Positions 11,672 through 23,100 are shown, counted from the stretch's first letter. The stretch: 64,000 nt of DNA from Aphrophora alni (GCA_963513935.1 OY740765.1:77907054-77971053), one strand, 5' to 3'. Program-made: numbers and translations. Notes: a model not told the origin generated them from the letters alone.

Positions 11672-12040
11672 AACTACTGTCAGAAATAATTGTTAAGAAT
11701 AGTTGTTAGGTAAAATTATAAAAACTATTGAGTGTGGTTTTTGTTCCAAGTCCCACGACAACACACAGAAGGCAACCTATTATTGTGAAATGTATTAAAA
11801 AGTGTCGCAATAGCTGACTCTAGATAAAATACCTAGTTCAGTAACCTGACAAGGTATATAAACCCACCATGACCTAAAAAGGAGATCAGTCATAATTGAA
11901 CAGTGATAGCCAGAGGCCCTGCTCATCGATTGACCAAGAGCATTGGTTGGAACTAACAACAAGATTCATTAGAATCAGCTTTGAGAACATTACGGTCAAT
12001 AACATGGTAGCTGTTACTAACAGAAATAGAAATGAGCAAA
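11672..12040 (+). repeat. LTR-like repeat with promoter core, copy 1
   Basis: About 350 bp matches 49636-49965 at high similarity. Both contain TATATAA (here at 11855) followed 31 bp later by TCAGT (11886), the spacing of a TATA box and an arthropod initiator. Shared blocks include AATTGTTAAGAATAG near the left edge and GAGATCAGTCATAATTGA. A promoter inside a dispersed repeat with no coding region suggests a solo LTR, but terminal TG...CA and target duplication are not clear. Confidence 0.55.
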
Positions 12041-12632
12041 CCGACAGTGTATTCTTAAAAGAAAAGAGATGAATCCTTAAATGGCGAATGCTACTGACAC
12101 ACGATTAGTAGTGCATTTTTAACACTTTCTTTAAAAATTCAGAAAAAATAGTAATCTTATCCGAAACTCAACTTATAAAACACCATTTTCTTCAGAAAAA
12201 ATTATAAATGCATATATGTTATTAAAAAAATAATAAGTTTTTGTAAAATTGTTGGAGTCAGTATGACAGGAATCAAAAGTTGCTGTTAAGCAAGCTAAAA
12301 TTTCTACACAAATGCCTATATACATCATACAAATATATTTTTTAATTTTTCACATAAATGTAAAAAAGTTTTATCATTTACTTGTCTAATAAGATTCTGT
12401 ACAAAAAAAAATTAATTTATTGAATTGTTATTAGACAATAGTTTTTATTAAAAAAACTAAAATATAGCTAAAAAGGTAATTGTTTACAAAGAAAGTTACT
12501 GCTTTTTAGTGATTTTTTTCAACATGTTCTACATACCTTATTTCTAATAATAAAATAATTTTCAATGTGGAGCTAACTTTAAACCCATAAAATAGGATAA
12601 AAGTATTTTCTATATCAGTTGCTCGAACGTAC
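12041..12632. other. Gene-free AT-rich sequence
   Basis: I see no exon or element boundary in this stretch. Confidence 0.5.
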
Positions 12633-13880
12633 AACATGGAGGTGTATGCTGAGAAGCAAGCTCAAAGTCCATACCAAGTTGACAATAATGGAAAAAGTGT
12701 TGTTGAACACTTAGTTCCCTCAATTTCAGGTACTGCCCGAACATAACATACAATTTACACTTCTGTGCCACTGCCAGAATCCCTTTTGAAAAATCATAAA
12801 CTGATGCATGTTGGAACTTTAAAAATAATAAAAAATCCCTTCAGTTTTTGTAGACAAAACCAAAGCAAAAAAAGCAGATTATGTGCTTTACGTGAAGAAC
12901 CAACATTTTCTTTCATATGTACCAAAAAAAATTAAATGTTGTTTTACATTCTTCTATGCACACTGATGACTCAATCTACTCCGAATCTGATAAAACTAAT
13001 AAAGTAGAGATATTTACTTCTTACAATCTTACTAAAGGTGAAATCAACGTTTTTGACGAAATAATGGCCGATTATTTTCTATCTGGAATGAGAAATTGTT
13101 GGCCTTTGACTATTTTCTATATGCTACTTATTATATCAGGCAGAAATGCATACGTTATACAGTAGACTCTCATAAATTCGGATCACAAAAATCCAGACTC
13201 CAGAAAATCCGGACCGGACGGTAAAATTTTTTAAATAACAATTTGCCGCTTTAACGCCTTCAATTTTCACGCGATCTTCCGCATTGCATGAATGACGTAT
13301 TTCAAAGACATGAAAATCAAAGACATATAAAGATAAATAACCAATTAGCCATACGAAAGTGCCGAAACCCAATTATATGCCGACATTATTTAGCGCGGCC
13401 CGACGTATACTCGGGGTTCGGCGGCGAGCGCTGGCGCGACTGCCCGACCTATACTCGGGCTTAGGCTTCAATGTGTTAATTGCAGTCCAGTACTGTATTA
13501 TGTACATTACAGTAACAGTACCATTAGTTAATGTGTAACAAGCGTCGCTGGGTATTGGCTTGGGCCGGTAACGATTGCATGTGCGGCTTATCACCGCTCG
13601 GATCGGCCCTGCGGCCGACTTATCTCCGACTCCGGGAAATCCGGATTTTTCGGAATCCGGATCAGCCGTCCGCCACAATAGTCCAGATTTATGAGAGTCT
13701 ACTGTATTTAGAGACAGGCCAACCGCAACTGACATGAACCGAGAGCAGTTCTTGAAGACTCTTTCTAAAATGTTGCATCGTGATTTCAAGATTCATCGAG
13801 TGCATTCCACGTCGTGATATTAAAATACGTCTTCGTTCCATCTTAGAAATCCCAGAACAGAGAATACTACAATAGCTGAA
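12633..13880 (+). pseudogene. piggyBac transposase pseudogene, copy 2, split by a MITE
   Basis: Left part (12633-13159) reads, across frameshifts, through VVEHLVPSISGTAR, TSVPLPESLLKNHKL, MHVGTLK, SSMHTDDSI, FTSYNLTKGEINVFDE and RNCWPLTIFYMLL. These are consecutive blocks of the second half of piggyBac transposases; the last holds the KGGVDxxDQ-type region, where the Asp of VFDE is kept. The right part (13705-13880) continues with the C-terminal EQFLKTLSKMLHRDF and RRDIKIRLRSILEIPE. A 545-bp pogo-like MITE interrupts the frame. Confidence 0.85.
13160..13704. mobile_element. pogo-like MITE inside the piggyBac pseudogene
   Basis: Terminal inverted repeats CAGTAGACTCTCATAAATTC and the complement ATTTATGAGAGTCTACTG are flanked by TA at 13158-13159 and 13705-13706. 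The inside has CCGGA-rich subterminal repeats and is more GC-rich than its surroundings. It has no transposase. It is younger than the piggyBac copy it splits. Confidence 0.9.
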
Positions 13881-14617
13881 GTTGATACTGGTAGCCGTTT
13901 TGTGATAGGAAAAAAAAATCGTAAAACAAAAATAAATGTACATCATGTTCAGGTATCATTTGCAAAGAACATACAACTTCAACATGTATTCAGTGAAAAC
14001 TGATGACATGAGCGTGGATGAGAAGAGTGATTGAATGACATATGGATCTACTCTAATCTTATTATCTTTATCAAAAATATGTAAATAAGTTCTTTAAATA
14101 CCTAATATTTTAAACTATACAATACAATTTAAAATGTAATTATTTTGTCCTAACTCCTGATTTTTAATCAATGCGGTATAAAAGACTGTGCGAGTTTAAA
14201 GGGTTATTGAATCAAAACAAAGAAGAACGATTAATTTTTTCTCTTTTTCTGTATTTTAACAAGATTAAAAAATTAAAAAAGTTATGATATTAAGAATATC
14301 AAACACTTAATAATGATAAATTTAGCATTTTCGTTGAATGTTTTAGTGAGTCATGTGCTGTAATGATTTAAACTATCACATTTTAAAAATTTAAGTTTTA
14401 AAATTTAGAAATGTTTTTTCATTAAAGCCGATCAATTTGTTTTTTTGTATATTTTATTTTCACAAAATGGAGTCCACTCAACACAGTTACGGCAAGATTT
14501 CAAGACATACACTCCAGAAACCTCCAATGAAAATTTAGTTTGAACAGCATAATAAACTATGTGTACCTTCTCCTAGAGGGTCAAAATAGAGATTGTCATC
14601 TGCATTATCTACATACC

Positions 14618-14770
14618 TTACTCCAAAATAGAAACTTCACTACTTAAATTATAACCTAACTCTTTTTCACTACTTTGAATGTCATTATCACTCTCTCCAT
14701 CTACCTCGGACCTAAGCAGTCTATCAACTTCACTGGTATGTAGATCTTCTTCATCTGTCCACCTACTCAT
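14618..14770 (-). other. Short acidic reading frame, unknown
   Basis: A 50-codon frame starting MSRWTDEEDLHTSEVDRLL, rich in Asp, Glu and Ser. A short shift of frame continues it with DNADDNLYFDPLGEG near 14580. The composition resembles the acidic N-termini of piggyBac transposases, but no core domain follows. It could also be a stray exon, since GTAAGG lies next to the end. Confidence 0.3.
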
Positions 14771-14839
14771 TTTGAAAACTTCAAATAATAACACAATATC
14801 ATAAAAACACTTAAAAAGCACTAAAGTACTATAAAACAA

Positions 14840-16230
14840 CTTTCACACACCAAAACAAATCGTAAACTTTTAAAACAGCTGGAACATGTACCTTTTTGAT
14901 TAATATGGTAATAAAGGTCTATCGATTTATGGGGAAAAAATTGGCAAAACTTACGAAGATAAAATAATTACAAACTTTCGATATATCAGCATTTCGTCTT
15001 TTTAGGACAAATACTAACTTCCAATAACTTATATCAATATTGCACATTGAACATCATTCATTATAGAGTCACTAAAGTTTCCATTAAGATATGACAATTT
15101 TGCTAATTTAATACATCGTAATAAATAGTATTTCATATAAATATCAGTTTACAGATAAATATTAATAAACTATATTCTAAATCTAACCCCTAAATCTAAC
15201 AAAGCTGAGTTAGGAAAGGTTAAATTGTTTATACTTATTTCATACAAAACATTTCTGTCCATCGTAATATTCCTACTTGTCAGAAAAGTAAAACTATTAT
15301 TTTTTTTTTAAGTTTTGCTTAATAATATACATCCGCAATGAGTTTGATCAGTTTTTTTTTTTTTTTTTTTTTTTTGCAGAATTCAGTTTTACGCTATAAA
15401 ATTGAAAATGAAAAATAGGCTACTATATTCATGTATACATAGGTTAGGCTATATACAAATCATATAAAGTGAATTCAAAATATCCATATTCACTTCTAAA
15501 AGTCACTTTTTAAACCTACATTAAAATAAAACTAATTTTCAACCTTCAAATATTAATATAAATATTATGTAAGAATCTAATTTTTAACAATTAAATTAAA
15601 ATATCAAATTACAAGACTTTGTTAAAAAAACAAGACCAATTATATTTTAACCATCTAAATAACAACATCCACAGATAAAATAGGTACTTTAAAAACAACA
15701 AATTATATCAAGATTTCCCTATCGTATGATGCATGTGCATTGAATGTCACACAAATCATTATAGTTTCTATTAAAATAAGTCTATGATGATTTTGGTAAT
15801 TTAATATTGTGTAATAAACAGTACTGCATGTAAATAACAGTTGAATTGTATCAATATAGGCTAAATAGATCCTACCCTAACGAAATGTTTTGACGAAATA
15901 GAAGAGTTAGATAAGGTTAAATTACCTTCACATTTAGGCTACTTCATATAAAACATTCTTTCGTTCATAATAATCCTATTTCACAGGAAAGTAAAATTAT
16001 TTCCAAAAGTTGTGGTAGCTATTTCAATACGTCTGATAGATAGGCCTACTCAATTTGGTAATTGTTTAGATAAAGGTAATTTGTAATTTTCTTTTTTTTT
16101 TATAGTTTACAACATACCTTACTTCTTAAGAATAAATAATATTTTCATTGTAGCGGTCACTTTTTTTTCACTGAAAAATTACAATTTACAATCGATGGGT
16201 TTATAGGTTATACATAATAAGCATACGAAA
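14840..16230. repeat. Diverged repeat family, two copies
   Basis: Segments at about 15040-15300 and 15740-16010 share order and wording, for example ATTATAGWNTY, TTAGRWAAGGTTAAATT, YTTCATAYAAAACATT and AGRAAAGTAAAAYTATT. A third related piece lies near 27540-27880, with the same GTATGAYGCATGTGCATT block as 15725. A poly-T run lies at 15352-15376. No coding content. Probably an old non-autonomous transposon. Confidence 0.55.
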
Positions 16231-16309
16231 GGTTGATATATAGCCACCTGGCCAAACCTGTTGCGGCATATAAACAGCGATCTATCGTAGTCATTGTTTA
16301 CAATATTTA

Positions 16310-16806
16310 GGTAATTCTGAGCAATTACTTGGTCAACCCCAAACTTTTTCATATTTTACTACGGTCATACGGATGTTCTCAGAAAGCAAGAAACATATAA
16401 TTCAAGGCCCGCAAGGCCATCGTACAGGTTGCCGAACAATAAGAAGGTTCAAAGTCCACGCGATAACAGTGGCTTGCGGGAGACGCGCTGTCAGTTGTGA
16501 CAGTACCGTTATGGCTAGTAGTTCCTCCGATAATCCTTTTTTATGCTCGGAATTACCATGCTTACTTTGCGAGATAATTATATAGGCTATCATGACAGGT
16601 TTAGCCAGGTAGCTATATATATATAACCACCTGGCCAAACCTTTCGTTGGTAAACGGATTGAAACCGGAACACGACGCCATTAGAACTGATTACGATGGC
16701 CTTGCGGGCCTTGAATTATATGGTTCTTGCTTTCTGAGAACATCCTTATGACCGTAGTAAAATATGAAAAAGTTTGGGGTTGACCAAGTAATTGCTCAGA
16801 ATTATC
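16310..16806. mobile_element. Merlin-type MITE with 8-bp target duplication
   Basis: The left end GGTAATTCTGAGCAATTACT and the right end (its complement) have nearly 200 bp of related sequence, closely matching the ends of the intact Merlin element at 29307-30857. The 8-bp target duplication AATATTTA lies at 16302-16309 and 16807-16814. The start of the transposase (MASSSSDNPFLCSELPCL near 16510) remains at the left, but the rest of the gene is gone. It also contains a diverged copy of the GGTTTGGCCAGGTAGC palindrome arm. Confidence 0.92.
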
Positions 16807-16814
16807 AATATTTA

Positions 16815-17328
16815 TTCTTAAGAAGTAAAGTATGCAGTAGACGATAAAAAAAAAACCTCACAATTAACAGTTTACCTTTATGCAAACAATTATCGTCATA
16901 TATATTAAAGTATGCATTCATAACCTGAGCTGTATTTCATATTTTATATTACTTATTTTTTACTAAAGTAATGTATTTTGCTACTTCAATAATATTTGGC
17001 GACACCTAATATGATCTCATTTTTCAAAATAGGGTCAGTAGTAAAATATTTTCTTAACTATATTTTAGGACAAGTTCGATTGCATAAATTCAAATTTTGT
17101 AAAATGGTAATTTTTTTCATTTTAATTCCATAATGATTCCAACCCCAATGGTTCAAAACATAATCATTCTAAAAAATTTAGAGTAAAAAAATTTTTTTTT
17201 GAGAATAACAGCCTACCTGTTCTTGATATAAAGCATGTCGTAAATAACACAAACTGATAGGTAAATGCCAGTTGATACAGTGTTGCAATTTAATATAGAA
17301 ATTTTATGAAATCGTGGGTAAATGTCCA
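16815..17328. other. Gene-free AT-rich sequence
   Basis: Nothing coding. The last part (about 17260-17320) is repeated at 18830-18880 on the other side of the next Merlin element, as described under that element. Confidence 0.5.
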
Positions 17329-17558
17329 GGTAATTGTAAACAATTATTTTGTCACCTCTAACTTCTTTAGTATTTAGATATGTTATCAACAATGGACTAC
17401 AAACGACAGATAAACATGTTTGAAGGTCTAGAAAATACCAGTTACACAGGGTCAAAGTCTTACCAATGCTGCGATATGAAGCGGTCCTTTGCAGTCAGTT
17501 CTAATGGTGTTGTGTTCCGGTTTCAATCCATTTACCTACGAAAGGTTTGGCCAGCTGG

Positions 17559-17601
<43 letters not shown>

Positions 17602-17604
<3 letters not shown>

Positions 17605-18300
17605 TAGAACCTCTCTTAACCAGTCTAAAGATCGGGACTGACACCCGGGCTGATTGCCCATTTGGCCGGTTAATCCGAGGTTCCCGTTAAACTCGTCACA
17701 AAGCTTTTATTACAGATTCCCCTCTGTCAAGTCTTTTAAAACACATTTAACCGCGTCTCAAACAAAACCAACACACGCTTCCGTTTTCGTAACTCGCTCA
17801 TTTTTATTTACTGTATATACTGTACATAGATCATAACTAGTCAAAGACAAGAAGAAAACTGAAAAGAAATGTTATATTTTCCATGTTACTATATTGATTC
17901 GTGGAAAAAAAGCGGCCCATCAAACGTTTTTGCCTTTGTATGTCTGCTATACCGACGGGTGCCAATGCCGCGGTGTTTTTACGCCGCCGACAATGGGATA
18001 CCGCTATCGACAAAATCTTTTGACTCGCCTACGCTTTGATACCGCGGTATTTTTATGCCGCCGACAATGGGATACCGCTATCGATAAAGTAGTTTGACTC
18101 ACCGCCGCTTTGGTGCTGCGGTATTTTTACGCCGCTGACAATGGGATATTGCTATCGACAAAATTGTTTGACTCGCCACGTTTTAAGGCGTTTCAATTAC
18201 AATTTATTTTCGGAAACTCTCATCGAACCAGTATACTATGAAATAAGCCGATTAATCTGAGGACCAGTTGATCCGATGCCGGTTAACAGAGGTTCTACTG
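17602..18300. mobile_element. pogo-like MITE, copy 2, inside an AT microsatellite
   Basis: Ends CAGTAGAACCTCTCTTAAC and GGTTCTACTG. It is the reverse orientation of the copy at 2551-3299 and shares its inside. It inserted into an AT repeat, which now flanks it on both sides (17563-17600 and 18301-18315). Three tandem units of about 75-80 bp, each with a GCCGACAATGGGATACCGC-type block, span about 17950-18180. Confidence 0.9.
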
Positions 18301-18426
18301 TATATATATATATATAGCTACCTGGCTAAGCCTGTCCTGATAGCCTATATAATTATCTCGCAAAGTAAGCATTATTAACTTAAATAAACATACGAAAGGT
18401 TTGGGCTGGTGGATGGGTTATTTCTA

Positions 18427-18672
18427 ATGGCGTCGTGTTCCGGTTTCAATCCGTTTCTGTGCGACAATTGTGAGTTAACTTTAAGTAAGTTTATAGTGAT
18501 TACCGAAAATAAAGACACTTTGCACAATTTCTTATACAATCACAGTGTTTTGCCGAAATCAAAAAAATGTCCGGAGTGCGGTAATGACATGACTCTAAAT
18601 GTGGAAATAGGTCAGTTACGCTGTAACAAACGTGTCATTGTAATGAACAGTAGCCGCAAGAAATGCTTTTGA
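18427..18672 (+). pseudogene. Merlin transposase N-terminal fragment
   Basis: The frame reads MASCSGFNPFLCDNCELTL, then FLYNHSVLPKSKKCPECG, then DMTLNVEIGQLRCNK and SSRKKCF. It is clearly paralogous to the first 80 residues of the intact transposase at 29504-30529. The Cys-x2-Cys pairs of the zinc ribbon (C12/C15 and CPEC) are kept. The DDE domain is missing, so the protein cannot act as a transposase. Confidence 0.88.
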
Positions 18673-18835
18673 ACAGTAGTCTAAACAATGCAACAAAACT
18701 GTTTCTCAAAATAAATTCACTTTTCTGGGCCATAATAAATGTTATTCCTTTATTTACAAACATAAATATGTCAAATGTCTTCATACTAAAAAAATTAGAG
18801 GTGACAAAGTAATTGTAAACAATTACCAATGTCCA

Positions 18836-19238
18836 GTTGATACCACGTTGCGATTTAATACAGAAATTTTATGAAATCATGTTTTACATACCTCATTATA
18901 ACACAATTGGATCATCCTTAAGCTGGAAAGACCATTTTCAAATATGAAAATGGTATTATTTCTGTCTAAAATTGGCAATTTAAAAGTATGCATTCAATGA
19001 CCATAATACACTATCAGAATGAACCTATGCGTCTAGGTTTCATAAGTCAAGAATAGTGTATCGCTAAAAGTGTCTTATAATCGTTTATATACCTCATTAT
19101 GAAACAATTTATCATCCTTAAGCTGGGAAGAACATTTACAAGTATGAAAATCCATTATTTCTGTCTAGAATAAACAATTTAAAAGTTTGTACTCACTGAT
19201 CAGAATACACGATAAGGTATTCTGAGCCTATGCTTTGA
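18836..19238. repeat. Diverged tandem-like repeat family
   Basis: Blocks such as ACATACCTCATTAT, CATCCTTAAGCTGG, TTTCAARTATGAAAAT and TTTCTGTCTA recur at about 18880-19000, 19085-19200 and 20560-20680, with pieces near 21560-21610. Each unit is roughly 200 bp. No coding content. Confidence 0.65.
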
Positions 19239-19240
19239 TA

Positions 19241-20099
19241 CTTCGTTCAGCGAGTGTTGACAGTGATGCGCCGCCCACAGTCTAACGGTACAGAGGGTTG
19301 GAGCCAATTGCGTAAGAGAAAGTCCAACGAAACGTGCCGCTCCCAGAGTCCGGTTCACACACCCTCCTTTGTCGGCAGTCGCTAGCCAGTCTTAGTGCCT
19401 TTGCAACTATTGCAACTAGTAGTGTACAAGGAAAAACCCAAATATAACAAGTATGTGATTGATGAGGAAGAAAAACTTCAAAATAGAACAGTTTTGAGGT
19501 TACCACCTTATCATTGCGAACTAAACCCGATTGAGTTAATATGGGCACAAGTCAAGGGTTATGTTGCAGCAAACAACAAAATGTTTAAGCTTTATGAAGT
19601 CAAACTTCTCTTAGAAGAAGGTATTCAAGGTGTGACTAAGGAAAACTGTGGGGGAAATGTGTGGAACACGTCCGAAAGGAAGAAGAAAAACTGTGGAAGC
19701 TGGATGATATCATTGAGTATATGGAAGAAGAAGACATACAGTTTATTGTAAATTTACAAAAGTAGTGACAGTGAAGAGTCAGAAATCGCTGAGGAGCTGC
19801 CTCTCAGCGATGATTAAAAGAAATGGATTTCTACGTACCACAGGTTTATGTAACATAGCCCTGTGGGAGCCTCTTTATCCTTAAAAAGAGTGACCCTGAT
19901 GAGGTGGAAGAGGTTGATGTTTCTTTGTGCTTTTCACAAAACATTCCATCGGTCATATAGTAAAAATAACCTTTTAGAATAACACGCATTTTGATACCAG
20001 CGACAAGGCTGTGCAATGAGAACGGCTTGTGAACCGGCCCGACCTTTACGTCCATCCCGCAGTAGGCGGCACTTCACTGTCAACACTCGCTGAATGAAA
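19241..20099 (+). mobile_element. Tc1/mariner-type element with GCGAGTGTTGACAGTG ends
   Basis: Terminal inverted repeats of about 37 bp share TTCAGCGAGTGTTGACAGTG and GCCGCC and are flanked by TA at 19239-19240 and 20100-20101. The flanks rejoin into sequence that matches the nearby uninterrupted repeat at 19021-19070 (CTATG...GGTTTCATAAGTCAAGAATAG), giving an empty-site control inside the window. The element is deleted internally and holds only the C-terminal part of a transposase. Confidence 0.88.
19395..19751 (+). pseudogene. DDE transposase C-terminal fragment (IS630/Tc1 type)
   Basis: The frame holds LRLPPYHCELNPIELIWAQV, the block with the third catalytic acidic residue (NPIE) of DDE_3-type transposases. 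It is followed by LLEEG and a tail broken by a frameshift. The first two catalytic Asp residues are missing. After the shift an acidic DSEESE-like tail remains near 19770, as is common in this family. Confidence 0.82.
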
Positions 20100-20199
20100 T
20101 ATAGGTTTCATAAGTCAAGAATAGCGTGTCGTTAAAAGTGTCTTTAACAGGTATGTATTACTACGATATATAATTTTAGAATTATGTAAACTAGATCTC

Positions 20200-20291
20200 A
20201 GGAGTAAATATATATATATATAGGCAGGCTATATATATATCTAGTTATATTATATATATATATATAGGCAGGCTATATATATATATCTAGT

Positions 20292-20330
<39 letters not shown>
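20200..20330. repeat. AT-rich tandem repeat
   Basis: Two units of about 60 bp with GGCAGGCTATATATATATC and TAGTTATATTATATA blocks, followed by a TA microsatellite. Confidence 0.8.
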
Positions 20331-20333
<3 letters not shown>

Positions 20334-21106
20334 CCTTACCAGACCTGTCTTTACTAAAAATACATTTATATATAATTACCATATATCCAGACCTATTTGC
20401 TTTGCGCGTATGAACATAAACATTGAATGATGTCTCACTCAATATATTCACAATCATTGCCATATGAATTACCATAAACAGATACCTTAACCTAATAAGG
20501 CTAGGATTTCGTACTTTTAAATTGCTCATTTTAAACAGAAATAATGAATTTTCAATTTTCGATCATCCTGGGAAGACCATTTTCAAGTATGAAAATCTAT
20601 TATTTCTGTCTAAAATAAACAACTTAAAAGTTTGCATTCAATGATCAGAATACACGATGAGCTTATTTTCGTCTAGGTTTTGTTTATTTTCGTCTAGGTT
20701 TTGTGAGTTAAAAATAGCTAATAGAATAGTGTCATTAGAGTGTCTTAAAATTGATATATATTATTACTATGCAGTATAATTTCAAAATTATGTGACTATA
20801 GCAACCCAATTTTAATATTTTTTTCCTTTTCGTTATTTTTGTACTACATGGCCTATCTCTCTTTATAAGAATAGTAACTTTTTTTTGTAAGGAAAAATGT
20901 TTTTCACTCGAAATTGACGTATTTGTAGACTAAGTTTACATGGCAAATACAATATCCCAATTTTAACATTCTTTTTTTGTTAATTTTGTACTACATACTT
21001 CTCTTTTTAAGTAACATTTTTTGGTGAGCAAAAATGTTTCACTTCAAAATTAACATATTTTAATGACATAATTGTGGGTTAAGTTTACATGGCAAATACA
21101 ATGTTT

Positions 21107-21180
21107 TGACATCATCGAAGTCAAGCAACATTGAGCGTGGTTATTACTTGGATGGGTGAGTTTTTCTACCATGAGTGCAT
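21107..21180 (+). repeat. 5S rRNA-derived fragment 1
   Basis: ATCGAAGTCAAGCAACATT, then GCGTGGTTATTACTTGGATGG and GGTGAG, match the centre of insect 5S rRNA, which is the internal promoter region. The 5' third of the gene is not kept, so this is not a functional 5S gene. It could be a 5S pseudogene or part of a 5S-headed SINE. Confidence 0.75.
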
Positions 21181-21274
21181 GGGATTAGTGTTCTTCAAAC
21201 CATTGAACATTCAACATGTATATATAGCTACCTTAATTGAAGGTAAAAATTACTACCTTGTAAGGTAAAAACAA

Positions 21275-21352
21275 TATCCGATCACAGAAGTCAAACAACA
21301 TAGAGCAGTTGTCAGTACTTGGATACTAGACCACTTGGGAACAATATGTGAA
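21275..21352 (+). repeat. 5S rRNA-derived fragment 2
   Basis: CCGATCACAGAAGTCAAACAAC, GTCAGTACTTGGAT and CCACTTGGGAACAATATGTG follow the order of 5S rRNA through its 3' part. It is diverged from fragment 1 and lies about 170 bp after it. Both are followed by diverged tail sequence with GATTAGTGTT, which suggests two copies of one repeat unit, not two independent genes. Confidence 0.75.
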
Positions 21353-21521
21353 TATTTCAATCAAGATTAGTGTTGTCATATCTTACATAGGTTTATTTAC
21401 ATGTAGGTCAAGTAAGGTGGCTATATATATATTACACTATATATCATAATTATACCTTAAATGACAGACTTAAAAAAACAAAATAAATAAGTTAATATTA
21501 ATATGAAGGTTTGTTCAGGTA

Positions 21522-21553
<32 letters not shown>

Positions 21554-21559
21554 ATTACA

Positions 21560-22184
21560 TGAAATCATGATTTACATACCTCATTATTAAACAATTGGAT
21601 CATCCTTTCCATTTGTATCAACTGGACATTTACCCAATAATTTAATTTTTTTAGTTGTGGTAAAGATATTAAATACGTCATGAATAATCAACTTTTTATC
21701 TTACATTTCAATGCACAACTTACGTCTTTACTTTTGTTTATATAAAACATTACACCGATCACAAAGTAGGCTTACCATTACAAAGGGCTAATATTACATT
21801 AGTACAAAGTCAAATCAACATGTATTACTTACATCTGCATATTAGGTTGAATTCATATTCAAATTATTGATTGTATAAGCAATTATACAATTCCTAAAGA
21901 TTATAACAAAACAGACAGAGACTCTGTTAAATACTGGCATGGCACCACATACGGTATCTCAACGATGCAACCACGCCATGATGAGTTATGCACGGAAATG
22001 AGTTTTACAGACAATTTTCAGAGGAATTTAAACACTTACCTATTTGAACGCCAACTCCATATTTAGCAAAATTTGTAATAAGTATAAAAACACTATAACA
22101 GTACAAAACAATGAAATCTAATCGCAAAACTACATTTCCAAAACGAGTTCAGCTTGGAAAAGCAGTGACGCAAATCTCTTCTCT
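21560..22184. other. Gene-free sequence
   Basis: Starts with a piece of the 18.8-kb repeat family (CATACCTCATTAT). I see no element ends or exons in the rest. Confidence 0.45.
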
Positions 22185-22251
22185 TTAGCTTTTTCTTGGT
22201 CTTGCTTTCTTCATCCGGTGCAAGTACAAGTCGGATATAGAATCACCAACA
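22185..22251 (-). CDS. Possible last coding exon of an unknown minus-strand gene
   Basis: After a good acceptor (TATTAATTTTCAG ending at 22252) a 22-codon frame reads VGDSISDLYLHRMKKARPRKS and stops at 22185. The basic C-terminus and clean acceptor look exon-like. No upstream exon was recognised; any partner would lie to the right, across a decayed gypsy element. It may be a chance frame. Confidence 0.3.
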
Positions 22252-22259
22252 CTGAAAAT

Positions 22260-23100
22260 TAATACTTAATTTTTTCCGTAAAGAATTATATTGTATTCAG
22301 TGAACACACTTATTATAATTAAAAAATACTTATATGAATCTTTAATGTAAAATAAAAATTATATAGAGAGAAACAAACCATTATTTAACTAATGTAAAAC
22401 AGCTAATTTATGCTAAAATGCATTTCCGCAATATTCAATTAGAATACATGCAAAATATAACGCATGCCCAACGTAATAAGGCAATGAATACCTAGAACTA
22501 CTAGGAATTGAAGGTATTCTAATTCATAATTTCTAAATGCTGTTTGTAGTGCTACGATATTTTTAATAATATTTCAAAATGTATACAATTTAGATTTGTG
22601 GCAGTAGAGCCATAACAAAGATAATAAAAATAAATAAGTATTTATAAGATACATTTGCAAAATAATATAATTTTCAAAGCCTAATAAGTATCCTTGTTTC
22701 TTTTGTAAACGAAAATATCATCTACAAATTGATAATTTCCCGATATAACTTTATTTTACAAAACACAGTGATATTAGTGTAATGATGAATTAAAGAGAGG
22801 TTTTAATATTTTAAGTACAGATTATACCAGTGGCTGCTAGGACACAATAGTTATATAAAAAACATTTCTATCACCTATATTGTGAATATCGTGAGTATTT
22901 TTCCATTATAATTATTTAATATATATATTAGGTTAAGCATTACAAGTATTGTTTTACACAATTCACACATACACGTTAGACAAATGGCTGTAATTACAGA
23001 CAAGAGAGAATTCCAGACGGTCAACAGACATATTTAAAAAAAAAACGATATTTTTTTTTTAGAGTGAAAGCCAAAAGGCCAAGAGATTGAATTGAGATAC
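22260..23100. other. Gene-free AT-rich sequence
   Basis: No exon, repeat unit or element terminus recognised. Confidence 0.45.

Larger units (their letters stand above)
17329..18827 (+). mobile_element. Second Merlin-family element, decayed
   Basis: Ends are GGTAATTGTAAACAATTA and its complement, with related sequence over about 60 bp (TTTGTCACCTCTAA is shared). The 8-bp target duplication AATGTCCA lies at 17321-17328 and 18828-18835. It carries the N-terminal part of a Merlin transposase (18427-18672) and a nested pogo-like MITE (17602-18300). The ends differ from the 29307 element, so this is a separate Merlin subfamily. Confidence 0.9.

Noticed and set aside
13373..13789. 138-codon minus-strand frame, the longest in its neighbourhood
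   Set aside because: It lies inside the pogo-like MITE 13160-13704 and reads across its border; its length is due to the higher GC content of the MITE.
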